Source: Branchiostoma floridae (Eukaryota > Chordata > Leptocardii > Amphioxiformes > Branchiostomatidae). From it: DNA of 64,000 bases. The position numbers were made by a program, and so were the translations under genes. The notes under the pieces are model-generated. The model was given only the letters and a program-made list of their open reading frames with translations. It did no database searches and was not told the origin of the DNA. Below are positions 1-11,100 of this stretch, piece after piece (the stretch's first letter is position 1; each line of letters opens with the position of its first letter). The stretch is from contig NC_049980.1 in NCBI RefSeq assembly GCF_000003815.2, positions 26,852,923 to 26,916,922 on the forward strand, given 5' to 3'.

Positions 1-1370
1 TACCCTCAGAAATTCTCAGCCTCTCATCTAGCTGCGCCCTCTAGCAGAATATAGACAAATTGCCGAGAGCATGTACTTACTGCATTGTCAAGCCACCTAC
101 GAGCAAGATAAACTGATATCATTTCAACGTTACTTGTCTGAATTTAAATTTCTAAGGGTCTGCAAATAGATAAACAACAACATTAAGGGAGATAGAAACG
201 ACGCTTGTGGTTGATGTTGAGAACAACGATACCATATACACAGTGTAACATTTGATCTAGTGGTAAATGTTATAACAGGCAGTTTGGCCAAACAAAGGAG
301 GTCATATTTAGGTCACCACGTAACTGCAGGCCTGAGTATGGCAGAAACGGGTGCTGTCAGAGGATTGGACTTTGACTTGACATTTTCCCCTTCACATCAT
401 CGAAGGTTTGAAGATTGAATATTTAGTCTTCAATGTTCATAACAAGGACTGACTGCTTTAAAACAAGGCTGGAATACAGCGGTTTGTTTTTCATTTAGCA
501 AATGTTAGTTTAACACACTGCTTTAGGGATCCGATCCCCCAGACAACTCTCTAAGGGAACTAAGTGCCAAGCATGTGACCCCGGTCATCACAGGCGCTCC
601 ACCTGTCACGTCTCTTTTAATAAACCAGCAACAGGCGCTTGTCCAGGGACAAAATACATGTAGTTGATTGAGAATGAGAGGCATAGTAATTGCTACTCTT
701 TAGCGCTGTCAGAGAACTCAGCCTGGCCTGTCAGCCCGGCCCCTTGACTGGCCCTTTGAGGAAGTAAAAATATAACTCTGTCTGGGAGGTATTAGGCCTT
801 TCTACCAGCCAGAAATACAAGTACCACAGTTTGTGTCTTTTTGATCTGTCTTCGACTAGACCGTACAACAAAAAGAGAAGTAATGTTCATGACGTGCTGT
901 TTAGAGGTAAAACAACACTTTCCTCTCCCAGTCCCCGGAGCCAACAATCTCCACTCATTCCAACACAGAGTTCCCCAGTTGTTTCTCTGACCCCTGTGTG
1001 ACATCGAGGCCACAGAAATGGCTGGGGAGGGGAAACCCACCAGACCAAGAAACTCTGCTCTTCCGAAAACTTTGTACAGAAAGTACTGGAAAGTCTTGAA
1101 TGACCGACTTGCCTGGTACGATCCTAGATATATAGACAAGAAGAACAGATTGGATTAGGGAAGTAACGTTATACCTGGATGGATTAGATGGAAGCAACTG
1201 CTTGGTTCCCTACTAGACACAGTCCAACACTAGGTACACCAGCACTACCCAAGTTGTCAAAGGTTCCATACAAAGACCACAAGTTCTTCTGAACCATATG
1301 TTCTTCTGAACCAGTCTCGCGCTTTTCTGCTCTTTTCGTCACAGTATTTATCACACTAGTCTGTAGAAAA
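1..1370. repeat. Left arm of a large inverted repeat
   Basis: The sequence from base 1 reads as the reverse complement of the sequence ending at 4612, with only scattered substitutions and short indels. One example is about 10 extra bases in the right arm near 4082. Homology fades inward at about 1370. The left edge of the window coincides with the matched end, so the arm may extend further left. Reading frames inside it (for example 792-1139 minus and its mirror 3472-3723 plus) are mirror images of each other and match no family I recognise. Confidence 0.9.
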
Positions 1371-1969
1371 GTACCATAGTTTGTGTCTTTATTATATATC
1401 TAGGGTGAAGCAACGTTTTCCTTGATTTTTTTGTTTAAACCCCCAACCGTTCTCCAGAGCGCATGTTCCAGCTTCACCATCTTGCCCTTGGGGAGATTCT
1501 GGCTGGAGCAGAAAATCGGGGCACAGCCGCTGAGCGCTAGCCAGAGAGCAACTACTCCTTCCCTGCAAGATTTGGCATCTGGTCCTCACAACCTGCAGTG
1601 TTCTCACACTGTTATCTATATTTTTTTCATAATATTGTTTTGCAATATCAGACTCTAAAAGCCCTTTTTCCATAGTTTTGCATGTAGCATTGTAGGTGGT
1701 AAAGGTTTTAGTTATGACTTTTGTACTGCTGTCTCCTGGTAAAATGCTATACAGGCCTTTTTGTGACAGGAGCCAGTAGAATCTTTAATGGTCTAATGAA
1801 AAATTATGGTCTGTTTCCAGATTGGAGAATGTCATCGGTTATTCTAAAAATAATACGTGTACACCAAATACAATTTAGGATAAGCTACTTTGATCATTCA
1901 GTCTCAATGTATGTATCGCAGGCTAACAGAAACTGTGAATGTAAAAAGAGATGCCAGTATTTGACATTA
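1371..1969. other. Loop of the inverted repeat, left part
   Basis: This is single-copy sequence between the arm and the MITE. The stretch around 1373-1400 repeats in direct orientation a piece of the arm near 822-845 (tttgtgtcttt context). I see no exon or RNA gene. Confidence 0.5.
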
Positions 1970-2891
1970 GGCCATGTTGATTTGATTATATGGATGACAT
2001 CTTCCGGGAACTCCAAAACTGATGCGAGCGAGCGAATAAAAAAAGTTTGGCCAAAAAAAAAAGTTGCCTTCAGTATGAAATCAAAGTGGCCAGGAAGGTT
2101 GAACATAGGACTTAACACGCATAGTATGGTATACCAACAGTTAGGTGTAGGGACCAGTACATCATACGGGTGCAAAACATTTTTTTCGTCTTGGACCAAT
2201 ACGAAATACGAAAAAAACAGACCTGAAAAAAACAACAGAGGAACAGGTTTCGCCAATCACAAAATTGGACACACTATGTCGGCAGCCATTTGCCTGATGA
2301 TTTGGGGTCTAACGGGGGGTGGGGGGTGGGGGGTGGGGGGTTGTGGTCAAGAAGACAACAAGAGCGAAGTCAAGTAGAGTTTATAGTCAATTGCACCAAG
2401 TTTCTACAGTCAAAGGTACAGAGACAGTTAGCCTTTCTTACATGGAGATGGGATTTTAAAATGCAGTGGGAGTCCAATAATCCACCAAACAGATTCCTTT
2501 GTAGCAAAATTGACCAATTACCATTGTTTTGAGTATTGCCAGTTCTCAAGTTTCCACAGACAATCAAGTCCAGGTTCATGTCCGAACCTGGAAATGATCC
2601 TCTGGACCTGAATTTTCTGTACTCAGGTACCTCTCCCAACCAAGAACAGATTTTTTTTTTCTGCCTCGTGTCCTTTCACATCTTATTCTTTGACTGTAGA
2701 TTCATTTTGGCATTCTATGGCATTAGTCATCTGTGTTCTGATTTCTTTTTTTTAATCTACGGAATATTTGTGCTCATTTTACAGCTGATTTGCACAATTT
2801 ATTGTGTGGTCGAAAACTTTTTTTTTTTTTGGAAATGGCCGAAAATTGGTGCGAGCACGGATGTCATCCATATAATCAAATCAACGTGGCC
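1970..2891. mobile_element. PIF/Harbinger-like non-autonomous element (family 2)
   Basis: Terminal inverted repeats begin GGCCATGTTGATTTGATT and end in its near reverse complement (AATCAAATCAACGTGGCC). They are flanked by TTA at 1967-1969 and at 2892-2894. A 3-bp TWA target duplication with GGCC-type ends is the known signature of PIF/Harbinger elements. The 922-bp body has no transposase frame. The inner terminal motif TATGGATGACATC is shared with the shorter family at 7353, 20615, 33308 and 54029. Confidence 0.75.
2314..2340 (+). other. G-quadruplex motif, four G6 runs
   Basis: Four runs of six G are each separated by a single T. It lies inside the MITE and close to the symmetry centre of the surrounding inverted repeat. 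Confidence 0.9.
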
Positions 2892-3176
2892 TTAATTAGA
2901 TAAGCATAGAAATAACATCATAAAGGCAAGAAAGTCTCCATCATAACTACAAGCACAAAACTACAAGATCATAAATATGAGTTACAATTGGTGGATACCT
3001 GGTTAGTTAGACACAGTCCAACAGAGCAGAGTGTCAGAGAAATCATGCCTCAGACTGCGTCTTACACCAGGCAGAAAGTATTAGGGTATAAGGGCAAGTA
3101 TTCTCTAGCCTTATATTTTGGGCGTTCTGTCTAAGAACAACGTTGTGAAAAATCTCAGGGCAAAATACGTAATTTT
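2892..3176. other. Loop of the inverted repeat, right part
   Basis: This is the sequence between the MITE and the right arm. I recognise no gene in it. Confidence 0.5.
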
Positions 3177-4612
3177 TTCTATAGACGTGTGTGATACATA
3201 CTGTGACGAAAGGAGCAGGAAAGCGCAAGTTTGGATCTGCTTGTATTAAGTTGACACTAAAAAACGTAATGGTTCAGAAGAACTTGTGGTCTTTGTATGG
3301 AACCTTTGACAACTTGGGTAGTGCTGGTGTACCTAGTGTAACTTTGTGTAAGACATGGTTGATTTCTCTAACACTCTGATCTGTTGGACTGTGTCTAGTA
3401 GGGAACCAAGCAGTTGCTTCCATCTAATCCATCCAGGTATAACGTTACTTCCCTAATCCAATCTGTTCTTCTTGTCTATATATCTAGGATCGTACCAGGC
3501 AAGTCGGTCATTTAAGACTTTCCAGTACTTTCTGTACAAAGTTTTCCGAAGAGCAGAGTTTCTTGGTCTGGTGGGTCTCCCCTCCCCAGCCATTTCTGTG
3601 GCCTCAATGTCACACAATGTCAGAGAAACAACTGGGGAACTCTGTGTTGGAATGAGTGGAGATTGTTGGCTCCGGGGACTGGGAGAGGAAAGTGTTGTTT
3701 TACCTCTAAACAGCACGTCATGAACATTACTTCTCTTTTTGTTGTACGGTCTAGTCGAAGACAGATCAAAAAGACACAAACTGTGGTACTTGTATTTCTG
3801 GCTGGTAGAAAGGCCTAATACCTCCCAGACAGAGTTATATTTTTACTTCCTCAAAGGGCCAGTCAAGGGGCCGGGCTGACAGGCCAGGCTGAGTTCTCTG
3901 ACAGCGCTAAAGAGTAGCAATTACTATGCCTCTCAATCAACTACATGTATTTTGTCCCTGGACAAGCGCCTGTTGCTGGTTTATTAAAAGAGACGTGACA
4001 GGTGGAGCGCCTGTGATGACCGGGGTCACATGCTTGGCACTTAGTTCCCTTAGAGAGTTGTCTGGGGGATCGGATCCCTAAAAGGTAGTAAAGCAGTGTG
4101 TTAAACTAACATTTGCTAAATGAAAAACAAACCGCTGTATTCCAGCCTTGTTTTAAAGCAGTCAGTCCTTGTTATGAACATTGAAGACTAAATATTCAAT
4201 CTTCAAACCTTCGATGACGTGAAGGGGAAAATGTCAAGTCAAAGTCCAATCCTCTGACAGCACCCGTTTCTGCCATACTCAGGCCTGCAGTTACGTGGTG
4301 ACCTAAATATGACCTCCTTTGTTTGGCCAAACTGCCTGTTATAACATTTACCACTAGATCAAATGTTACACTGTGTATATGGTATCGTTGTTCTCAACAT
4401 CAACCACAAGCGTCGTTTCTATCTCCCTTAATGTTGTTGTTTATCTATTTGCAGACCCTTAGAAATTTAAATTCAGACAAGTAACGTTGAATAGATATCA
4501 GTTTATCTTGCTCGTAGGTGGCTTGACAATGCAGTGAGTACATGCTCTCGGAATTTGTCTATATTCTGCTAGAGGGCGCAGCTAGATGAGAGGCTGAGAA
4601 TTTCTGAGGGTA
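3177..4612. repeat. Right arm of the large inverted repeat
   Basis: This is the reverse complement of 1-1370. It carries an extra segment of about 50 bases near 3335-3385 that is missing from the left arm. It ends 369 bp from the SLC5 first-exon donor, so in the transcribed (minus) direction it lies inside the first SLC5 intron, if that gene continues to the left. Confidence 0.9.
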
Positions 4613-4980
4613 TGAATGGGGGTATCTTGGTGGCCTGACGTGATGGCCAGGCCAGGTAGACAGGCCAGGTAGACAGGCCAGGGGCCCAGCCCAGCTCTTT
4701 CATCGAACCCCACACATTGACATTCTGAAGCTAAGAAGTGTGTTGTTGTGAATTATAAATGGCACCATAGTGGAGGTTTGATGTACTGTGTTAGCCTGAG
4801 CAGTACTCACGTACGGTACACCATGCTTGAATATAATATACACACGTCATTAAAAACCAATGAACTAAGTTAAACGTAATATGTAATAAGTCAGACCGAA
4901 TCCTTCCTTGATTCGGGGCCAACTATACACAAACGTATCCAAGACGATCTTGACTATAAATTGATACAACTGTGACTTAC
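4613..4980 (-). other. Start of SLC5 intron 1
   Basis: This noncoding stretch begins, in the minus direction, with a GTAAGT donor immediately after the SLC5 exon. It contains a short direct repeat of the type ccaggtagacagg near 4653-4680. No further SLC5 exon is seen here or in the inverted repeat. Confidence 0.55.
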
Positions 4981-5130
4981 CCAGAGTCCAACCCCTAAGA
5001 TGAAAAAGAAGTACACGACCAAGACGGCGATGTCTGGAGGATCTAGGGAGGCGGAAGAACCCGGAATGACAGAAGAGTTTGTCGCCATGGTGAAAGTTTC
5101 CATGGAAGGACTGGTTACTTCGGAATCCAT
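4981..5130 (-). CDS. SLC5-family sodium/solute symporter, first coding exon (partial gene)
   Basis: The exon encodes 50 residues. Residues 1-28 are a Ser/Thr-rich extracellular N-terminus with one N-x-S/T site (NSS). Residues 29-50 match the SLC5/SGLT start of transmembrane segment 1: DPPDIAVLVVYF, then ILGVGLW. In SGLT proteins the same place reads (N)PADI...GVGLW. The exon ends right after GLW at a strong GTAAGT donor. SLC5 proteins are plasma-membrane transporters that couple uptake of sugars and related solutes to the sodium gradient; the substrate here cannot be read. I chose the ATG at 5130, but an in-frame ATG at 5238 would add 36 residues. That upstream ATG lies in sequence shared with the downstream duplication (starting at 5214), so it is less likely to be the ancestral start. 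The remaining exons are outside the window or lost. Confidence 0.7.
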
Positions 5131-5222
5131 CTTTTCCCCTGTGTTGTCTTGGGGCGGGTGTGCAGGGGGCGTATCACACCGGGCCACGTTTGTACAAGTC
5201 GCAAGGATACATCCACTTTGGC

Positions 5223-6540
5223 AGGCCGGGCGTATCAAAAATATTTGGTTAACGGGTTAATGAGTAATGGCTGACCTTAGTACGATTTTAGACTGTATGT
5301 ACGTTCTTCGCTCCAGATCGATAGCAAAAGGCCACACCAATTGTGTTCGATGTTTGTTTAAAGTCAGCACTTATCAAATCCTGTATGTACGTTACGTAAT
5401 TTGCATAATGGGTTTACAGCAACACAAAAAGAGTCAAAGAGGTTATGGGCTTGAGTTTGTCCATATGTGTCAAACGAGACTCAGACGAAACTCAGGACAT
5501 TTTGGGGATAAGTTGTTCATGTATCGTATAAAATCTAACGTTACGTTGAATATCAACCTTAAAAAGTCATTATCTGATGAATGTTCTCACAGTTTAAATG
5601 TGATGTCATTATCTGCAATGCGGTATAATATCGATCAGATCTAGACTCGCGGTAGCATCCTAGGGCCTTCTTTGTCTACATGCAGAAATTAGAATGTAAG
5701 ACTCACCCCCCCCCCCCCCGTTAGGATTGTTCAATGATCGTCCTTCGTATTAAAGCTGACAACGACTGAACAACAAAAGACGTAATTTTGAGCTCAACCT
5801 CATGTAGATTGAATATTGCATTTTTGGGTTTTATTATTTTATTGTTCACAACAATCATTGAAGTTACAATTCTTTTATGAACAATACCAATGTATTAAAA
5901 AGTCTTAAGTTACATTAATGTATCAAATGGAAGTTATGGCTGGTGATAAAAGATTTACTAAGTAAATACTTCGTTAAATCAATGTAAAATTTGGATAATA
6001 CTCCAGTTCTTTCAAGTCAAAAATACCGCGGCGTGCAACACATAAAGGATATGAAGATAAAGTTTCTCACAGATGATAAAGTATCTTCTGATCCATCTAA
6101 CAAGCATAGGTAGCTGTAGCTGAATGTTCAACATCACGGAGATTCGTATGTAACAATCAATCATACGTTGCCATTCTAAAGGTCTCAGCTTAACCTTCTC
6201 CCTGCTGCATAACTCTGTAACCAATACAACTCTGGTGCCAAATGCTTAGCTTAGTAGAGAGGGGGTTAAATAGCATCACCATAAGCCGAGCGATCGCGAT
6301 GATGTCATGGTGACGCAGTGGTAAGAAAAAAGCAGGTGTTTTGTAAAACACTGAGTTACATATTAATCAGTAATTTGATTCGCTAATTTACATATATATT
6401 TTTAATACAATCAACTGACGTCCTGGTAGGCACCAGCCATCGATAACCACATGTAAACAATAACAGCGATCGCTCGTATTAGCACAGCACTTTAGACACA
6501 GGATTTTGAGGTTGTAGTATAAACGTTACAGGTCAGACAA
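5223..6540. other. Intergenic sequence shared by both duplication copies
   Basis: I see no gene family here. Short open frames (for example 5267-5644) are matched in copy B but carry length-changing differences. A C-tract runs from 5706 to 5719. Copy A has about 95 extra bases near 5720-5815. Confidence 0.5.
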
Positions 6541-6549
6541 CAAGAGTTG

Positions 6550-6657
6550 AAGCCTGGAGTCCAGCCTTGTGCTTTGGTCGCTCCCCAAATGTATGCTTGT
6601 TGGCAGAAGTGTACCCATGGGAGGGATCAAAGCAGCAACAAGGCTGGACTCCAGGCT
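6550..6657. mobile_element. Short MITE with AGCCTGGAGTCC ends (copy A)
   Basis: Near-perfect 19-20 bp terminal inverted repeats (AGCCTGGAGTCCAGCCTTGT and its complement) bound a 108-bp element. It is flanked by ACAAGAGTTG at 6540-6549 and 6658-6667, a direct repeat of 9-10 bp. The same element is at 19836-19943, so insertion predates the segmental duplication. The target length would fit a Mutator-like source, but the superfamily is uncertain. Confidence 0.7.
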
Positions 6658-7352
6658 ACAAGAGTTGGTAATTAAGAATCATTCGGTGGATATAGGAGCT
6701 AACAAGGTCTCATTTCACCATACACATCTGGGGGTGGACAAAAACCTTTTATCATTTATCAAAAGACGAAAATCACCGAAGTTATACCAACAATATATAT
6801 CTTCAACATGAAGCACCTTTTGTTTAATACATGTATATTACGACTGTAATGATACCAGTACCTCCAATATCACAGATTCCTACTATTTCTAGTTACAGAT
6901 TTCCTAACTTGGTCTAAAGGTGATGATGTAAAGATATACTAGTACAGAAATTCAACATTGCAACAATTTATCTTCAATAACAATAAGACAGCAGGGTGTC
7001 TACATGTTGTTGAATAAACAAGAAATACTGAACATTTTTTATACATAACTACACCTGGTCCTGTAAACATCAACTTTAAGTGAAATACTGACACTTATCA
7101 TAACTCCATCAGATTAAACACCAAAAGTCCAACAAGTGATCGTAGGTAACATACTCTGTGACATGATGGTTTCTGACTCTGTGACATGATGGTTTCTGCC
7201 ACATCTGTTGCAACAATATAATATACATAATAAGTCCAATAATAAAAAAATTGGGAATCAGTAAATATGCGAATTTTTGAATAATGTAGAGTCTGTGCAT
7301 GTTAATATTTCTTCCTGTGTGTCATGCTGTTTGGTACAGTTAATATGCATTA

Positions 7353-7893
7353 GGCCACAGCAAGTAAATTTTATGGATGACATCCTCTGCAGACTGTAAA
7401 AATAGTGCGATAGGGCAAAAAAAAACAAGATGGATGAAAAAAAAAAACAAGATGGCTGCATTTTCAAAAATAGGCACCATAAAGTTGTTATGAATGTTGT
7501 AACAAGAATTAAAGGAACAAAACATGGTATTAGAGCCAACAAGGCATTCATTCCTGTTTTCAAGACATGTACTGGTGTGGTAAAAGTGACACTAGTGTGG
7601 TAGACTGGCATCACCAACAAAGTTGGTAATCAAACTCATGGCTTCCATATTGGTGTCACTTTTACAACTATCCAATAAGTTTAATTATTACAACTACAGT
7701 CCTGGGTACCTTGCAAGTGTCACTTCTACAAGTACAATAATTAGGCTACAACAGAACATATTTCCTCATTTTGGTACTTTATCGTCATGTTGACCATTCC
7801 TGCAGAAGAAAATTTTTTTTGTTTTTTTTTCTGAAATCAGGCAAAAATTAATGCGCCTGCTGATGTCATCCATAAAATCTACTTGCTGTGGCC
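7353..7893. mobile_element. PIF/Harbinger-like MITE, family 1, copy 1
   Basis: The ends are GGCCACAGCAAGTAAATT and its reverse complement, with TTA flanks at 7350-7352 and 7894-7896. It is 541 bp with no coding capacity. It lies about 160 bp beyond the stop codon of MARVEL gene A, probably in or just past its 3' untranslated region. Confidence 0.85.
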
Positions 7894-8051
7894 TTATTGT
7901 TATAAAAACACAAGAAGAAGCTTAGATGATAATATGATGTTACATCATCAAGCTAATTGTACATCTTAGTTAGTCAACGGGTTACCGTCGGAATGAAAAC
8001 ATATTCCTTGTACTAGTATTTTTCTTGAAGAAAGTTGTGTTGACCTATTGT

Positions 8052-8183
8052 CTAAGAGTACGGCTCTGTTCCCAGGTGCTGATAGTGGTACGGTATGGTT
8101 GGCGTGGGGCTGAAGAGGTGCCAGCGTCGATACGACATCCGCACGGTCGCCCAGAACGTCACCAAGGAAATAATCGCCAGAAC
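8052..8183 (-). CDS. Gene A last coding exon (TM4 and C-terminal tail)
   Basis: A tttcctcag acceptor precedes VLAIISLVTFWATV (TM4), then RMSYRRW and a 22-residue Pro/Tyr-rich cytoplasmic tail ending in TAG at 8052-8054. Copy B (21313-21444) encodes the same exon. Confidence 0.8.
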   Translation of the reverse strand, partial: VLAIISLVTFWATVRMSYRRWHLFSPTPTIPYHYQHLGTEPYS

Positions 8184-11100
8184 CTGAGGAAAGATCGGAC
8201 AAGGAGAGCATTGAACACATGTGCATCATTAATAAGCCAAAAGTTCTGATAAACTACATTATTTTATGCTTTAAAAAAATATGTGACAGTGAAAAAGCAG
8301 TCATGTGTAGAGAACCGCCATGACCTTGGTACTATTGTACCGCACAGCAGCATTGCTTTTGTTGATGATTATCAAAAATACTTTAACAATCAAAATAAAA
8401 ACATTGATACCAGAAAAAAACTGAATAACATCAGTATACTCTTAGATCTATGATTGTCCCAGTTTCTCAGTCACATATATTTAAGTAGAACAGCACATAC
8501 ATATCATACACATCTGCAAATTTCTAGTTATTTTGTTCTACGTCATGTATTTTTCTTACCATACATGGAAGTGTCCCTCCTACCCTGTACCAACGCCAGT
8601 GTCTGAGGGGCATTACAGTCATCATCAGGATAAAATTCACAGCCCACAACAAGAAACACAGCCCAGAGTGAACAAAATCCTGGAACATAGCAAAATATCC
8701 ATTCCCACATTGGGTCAACTTTTTTGGAAGGTATTCAGTACTTTTGGAGCAAATGGAAGCCAATTCTATTCCATTTCAAAGGACATGAGGGACACACCAG
8801 AAATATTTATTGATGCAAATTAGAGGCAATATACTAGTAATATAAATAATTTTCATTAGATATCCATATCAAATGAAACAGGCAGGCTGAAGCATACCCA
8901 GCAAATTTGGGTTTCTGGCAAGTTTTTATGAGCTGTAGACAATGGTGATTTCAGTAGGTCAGAAGATTTTCCAATGATCCCCAAATGCTTGAGCTAAGAT
9001 TCACCGAAATAAGAAATATGGCAGTAGGTATGGCAATGACAATGACATCAAAATGCTATATATACTGTACAGAGAGAACTTGGAATATGGCTTGTGTGAA
9101 TATTAGTGTTTTTTATTAAAGTCTTTTAAATCAGATATCCCTGTACAGATTTGTTGTCAAGTTGTGGGCTGTGAAAATGACCTGTAGTTTTGCAGCATTT
9201 CTCACATCTTACCGTATCAACAATGGCTCCAGGTTCTTCGGGTAGCCAATACCAGCTAATAGAAACAAGTCCCAAGATCAAGTTTATAGACCACAGCACT
9301 GTACACAGAGCTGAATGGCAAAAATCCTGAAAAACAGGTCAACTGTCTGTCAAATACATCACCAGACTCACACGCTGCATATAGAGTATCTTTTCATGTT
9401 GTGTCCATTGCCATTTTGGTACATCTTTTTCCATTTCTGAGAATCATAGCTTTTCTTTGCGGATATTGGAAGGTCCTCTGGCCTATGAACCTAGTAACCA
9501 TCAAATGTCTCATGCTTAAAAAAGAGAATAATCGAGGAATGTATATCATAAAAGCTTGTCCGTAAATCATGAATGTATCCTTGAGATACAATCCATTGAA
9601 ACAGTAGCACCAACATGACAGTCAGCGCTGGCCTGTTTCTTTGATTTGGAAACAGAGCAAAATGCTAAGGCAGACCTAGCTGGGTACACAGGCAGTTTAA
9701 GGCCTGTGACACCTGTAGATTCTCAGTCGAGCAGTTATATGGCCATAACTTTTGATGTAAACATCTGTTTTCAACAATTTTTGGCCAGTTAACGTAATTC
9801 ACCCATATTCAAAATATGATGACAAGAAAATTGTGGATCCTCAATATTTTGGGTTTAAAAAACCATTTTTTGGTAAAAAATAGGGATGCTATTAAAATGG
9901 GTCTGTGCCCACTATGAAATGATTGTCTAACTGAGTCATATTTTCTGGAGTAATAGATTATATCTCTGTGATATCTAATATGCCTGGGGATCTTGCCGCT
10001 ATTCCTAGGTAAGGCTTCATTTTGGGGCAAAAACAGTATTTTTTGACAATTTTCATGTATTTTTCGTACAAATATCAATACAGCCACGGAAATCAAAGAT
10101 ATTGCAAGAAGGCCCGCTTGATTTCTGAAGGTCTAAGGCTTAATGAACCTAAATCTGCACAAAACTCGTAATAAAACTGGTGCCCTGATGTGGGCAGGGG
10201 CCGACGAAACACTACTTACCCTACAAGAACTGCGCCCAAGTAAGACATGTTTGACTGTACGTAACATTAACCGATGGTAAAATATGAATGTTTTATGTCT
10301 ATATCTGTTAAGCTGTTGTATCAATGCGAAATTTCGCAAGCAGTTAGCCTTATAAGGCATCAGTCAACTGCCATCCATCANNNNNNNNNNNNNNNNNNNN
10401 NNNNNNNNNNNNNNNNNNNNNNNNNNNNNNNNNNNNNNNNNNNNNNNNNNNNNNNNNNNNNNNNNNNNNNNNNNNNNNNNNNNNNNNNNNNNNNNNNNNN
10501 NNNNNNNNNNNNNNNNNNNNNNNNNNNNNNNNNNNNNNNNNNNNNNNNNNNNNNTGTGTTGTCCTGTTGTGGGCTGTACCAACATTGCTTTGTGGGTGTT
10601 TCCCAAGATCTCACCGTGGCAATTATGGCCCCAAGTAAATCTCCTGGCCCATAGTCACTTGTTATAACAAGTGCCAAAATCAGGTTTATAGACCACAGCA
10701 CCGTACACAGAGCTGAGTGGCAAAAATCCTGAAACAAAACAACACAAATTTGGCTGTTAAATTTCATAAGAATAACAAGAAGACATATTCGTGGATCTCA
10801 TTACATACAGGGAGATGCTGGGCACTATGGGTACCTCAATGATCAATGGGCAAAGAACATTATTGCCTGGTAATTGTATACAAGTTGTCATGGTAATGAT
10901 GTTGTTTCCCTAAGCTACCCATAGTACCCCATGCCTTCCAGGATGCAACAAGATCCACAAAAAGATCTATGTAACCCCTTTCTCATTAAATGGAATATTC
11001 CTCTACAGATTTTTGCCACTCATCTCTCAGTGCTGTCTGGTTGTGGACAGTACCAGCTAACATGACAGCTTTGTCAGAGTTTCTCAAAATCTTACCCTGC

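Noticed and set aside
5131-5238. N-terminal extension of the SLC5 exon to the ATG at 5238
   Set aside because: The extra residues cross the duplication breakpoint and are not like SLC5 N-termini; kept only as an alternative start.
8025-8249. Plus-strand frame over the last MARVEL exon
   Set aside because: Shadow of the minus-strand exon, which has an acceptor, TM4 and a stop.
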